From Clostridia bacterium (GTDB lineage: Bacteria > Bacillota > Clostridia > UMGS1810), in contig JAEDEG010000058.1 in NCBI GenBank assembly GCA_016293435.1, forward strand, positions 1 to 15,612: 15,612 bases of DNA, written 5' to 3'. The translations under genes and the position numbers were made by a program. Below the pieces are notes generated by a model, which did not search any database, was not told the origin of the DNA, and saw nothing but the letters and a program-made list of their open reading frames with translations. Below, piece after piece: positions 15,323-15,612 of this stretch; positions within the stretch are counted from its first letter, which is position 1; each line of letters opens with the position of its first letter.

Positions 15323-15360
15323 AAAAATACCTCATTCATACATAATTTAGTTATATGTTA

Positions 15361-15389
15361 ATTATAATAAAAAGAGTGGACAAAGTCAA
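15361..15389 (-). promoter_or_regulatory. Promoter for tmcAL
   Basis: On the minus strand TTGACT (15389-15384) and TATAAT (15366-15361) are 17 bp apart. Transcription should begin near 15354, about 32 nt before the TTG start. It is divergent from the tRNA promoter. The 110 bp between the two (15390-15500) are AT-rich and show no gene or clear motif. Confidence 0.75.
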
Positions 15390-15500
15390 ATTTTTTACAG
15401 TTCTTCTGGTATTTATAACCAAAACAGCAACAATTATGGTCGTAATTTACTTCTATTATGTTGAAATTCAGAAATTTCTTTTATTTTTATAAAAAACCTC

Positions 15501-15529
15501 TTGACATTTAGTGCCAAAACGAGTATAAT
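15501..15529 (+). promoter_or_regulatory. Consensus promoter for the tRNA gene
   Basis: TTGACA (15501-15506) and TATAAT (15524-15529) match the housekeeping consensus exactly with a 17-bp spacer. The tRNA begins 34 nt after the -10, so a short 5' leader would be trimmed. Such strong promoters are usual for stable RNA genes. Confidence 0.85.
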
Positions 15530-15563
15530 GTCTAATGTTGGTTAACAAAACAGCTTAATATAT

Positions 15564-15612
15564 GCACCATTAGCTCAGTTGGTAGAGCACCTGACTCTTA
15601 ATCAGGGTGTCC
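15564..15612 (+). tRNA. tRNA-Lys (anticodon CTT), 3' part cut by window end
   Basis: The 5' 49 nt of a tRNA are present: acceptor strand GCACCAT, TA at positions 8-9, D arm GCTC-AGTTGGTA-GAGC, and anticodon stem CCTGA/TCAGG with loop CTCTTAA. The anticodon is CTT at 15597-15599, reading the lysine codon AAG. The T arm and 3' acceptor strand lie beyond the window. Confidence 0.93.

Noticed and set aside
1..15612. CRISPR array, prophage or integrated element with genes
   Set aside because: No regularly spaced repeats, integrase, transposase or phage genes are seen; apart from the palindrome block, the window is ordinary chromosomal coding sequence.

Overview
The window is a gene-dense stretch of bacterial chromosome with moderate-to-low GC. 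It most likely comes from an anaerobic clostridial Firmicute. The support is: Gram-positive style Shine-Dalgarno sites (GGAGG, AGGGGG), TTGACA/TATAAT-type promoters, an Fe-S type PurF, the DapL route to diaminopimelate, TmcAL (the Firmicute tRNA-Met acetate ligase), a UvrX-like Y-family polymerase paired with a YolD-like protein, and an Fe-S aldo/keto reductase. I cannot assign a genus. No phage, transposase or CRISPR genes are visible.

Region 1 (1-8440, + strand) is a tight biosynthetic operon: the 3' part of pyrG, then purF, carA, carB, dapF and dapL, closed by a strong intrinsic terminator. Neighbours overlap by 4-8 nt or are separated by only a few bases. PyrG, PurF and CarA are three different glutamine amidotransferases, feeding CTP, purine and carbamoyl-phosphate synthesis. 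DapL and DapF perform consecutive steps to meso-diaminopimelate for lysine and peptidoglycan.

Region 2 (8500-11790, + strand) has its own near-consensus promoter and a short structured leader. It encodes a UvrX-like Y-family DNA polymerase (TTG start), a YolD-like protein, and an aldo/keto reductase with a C-terminal two-cluster ferredoxin-like module whose start overlaps the yolD-like gene. A terminator hairpin separates it from the convergent genes.

Region 3 (11800-15322, - strand) holds four genes. Exonuclease III lies downstream of a three-helix membrane protein of unknown function, which has a clear promoter. Further upstream are a cysteine-containing 256-aa orphan protein and tmcAL. 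The tmcAL/orphan junction (about 14011-14170) is the most unusual part of the window. It has three hairpins in a row, one with a perfect 13-bp stem and a loop that can pair with its flank. They are followed by a terminator-like hairpin with a T7 tract that ends exactly at the orphan gene's ATG and contains its ribosome binding site.

Region 4 (15361-15612) has divergent promoters, one for tmcAL and one (perfect consensus) for a tRNA-Lys(CTT) gene cut by the window end.

All functional calls are from motif recognition by eye; no database search was possible.
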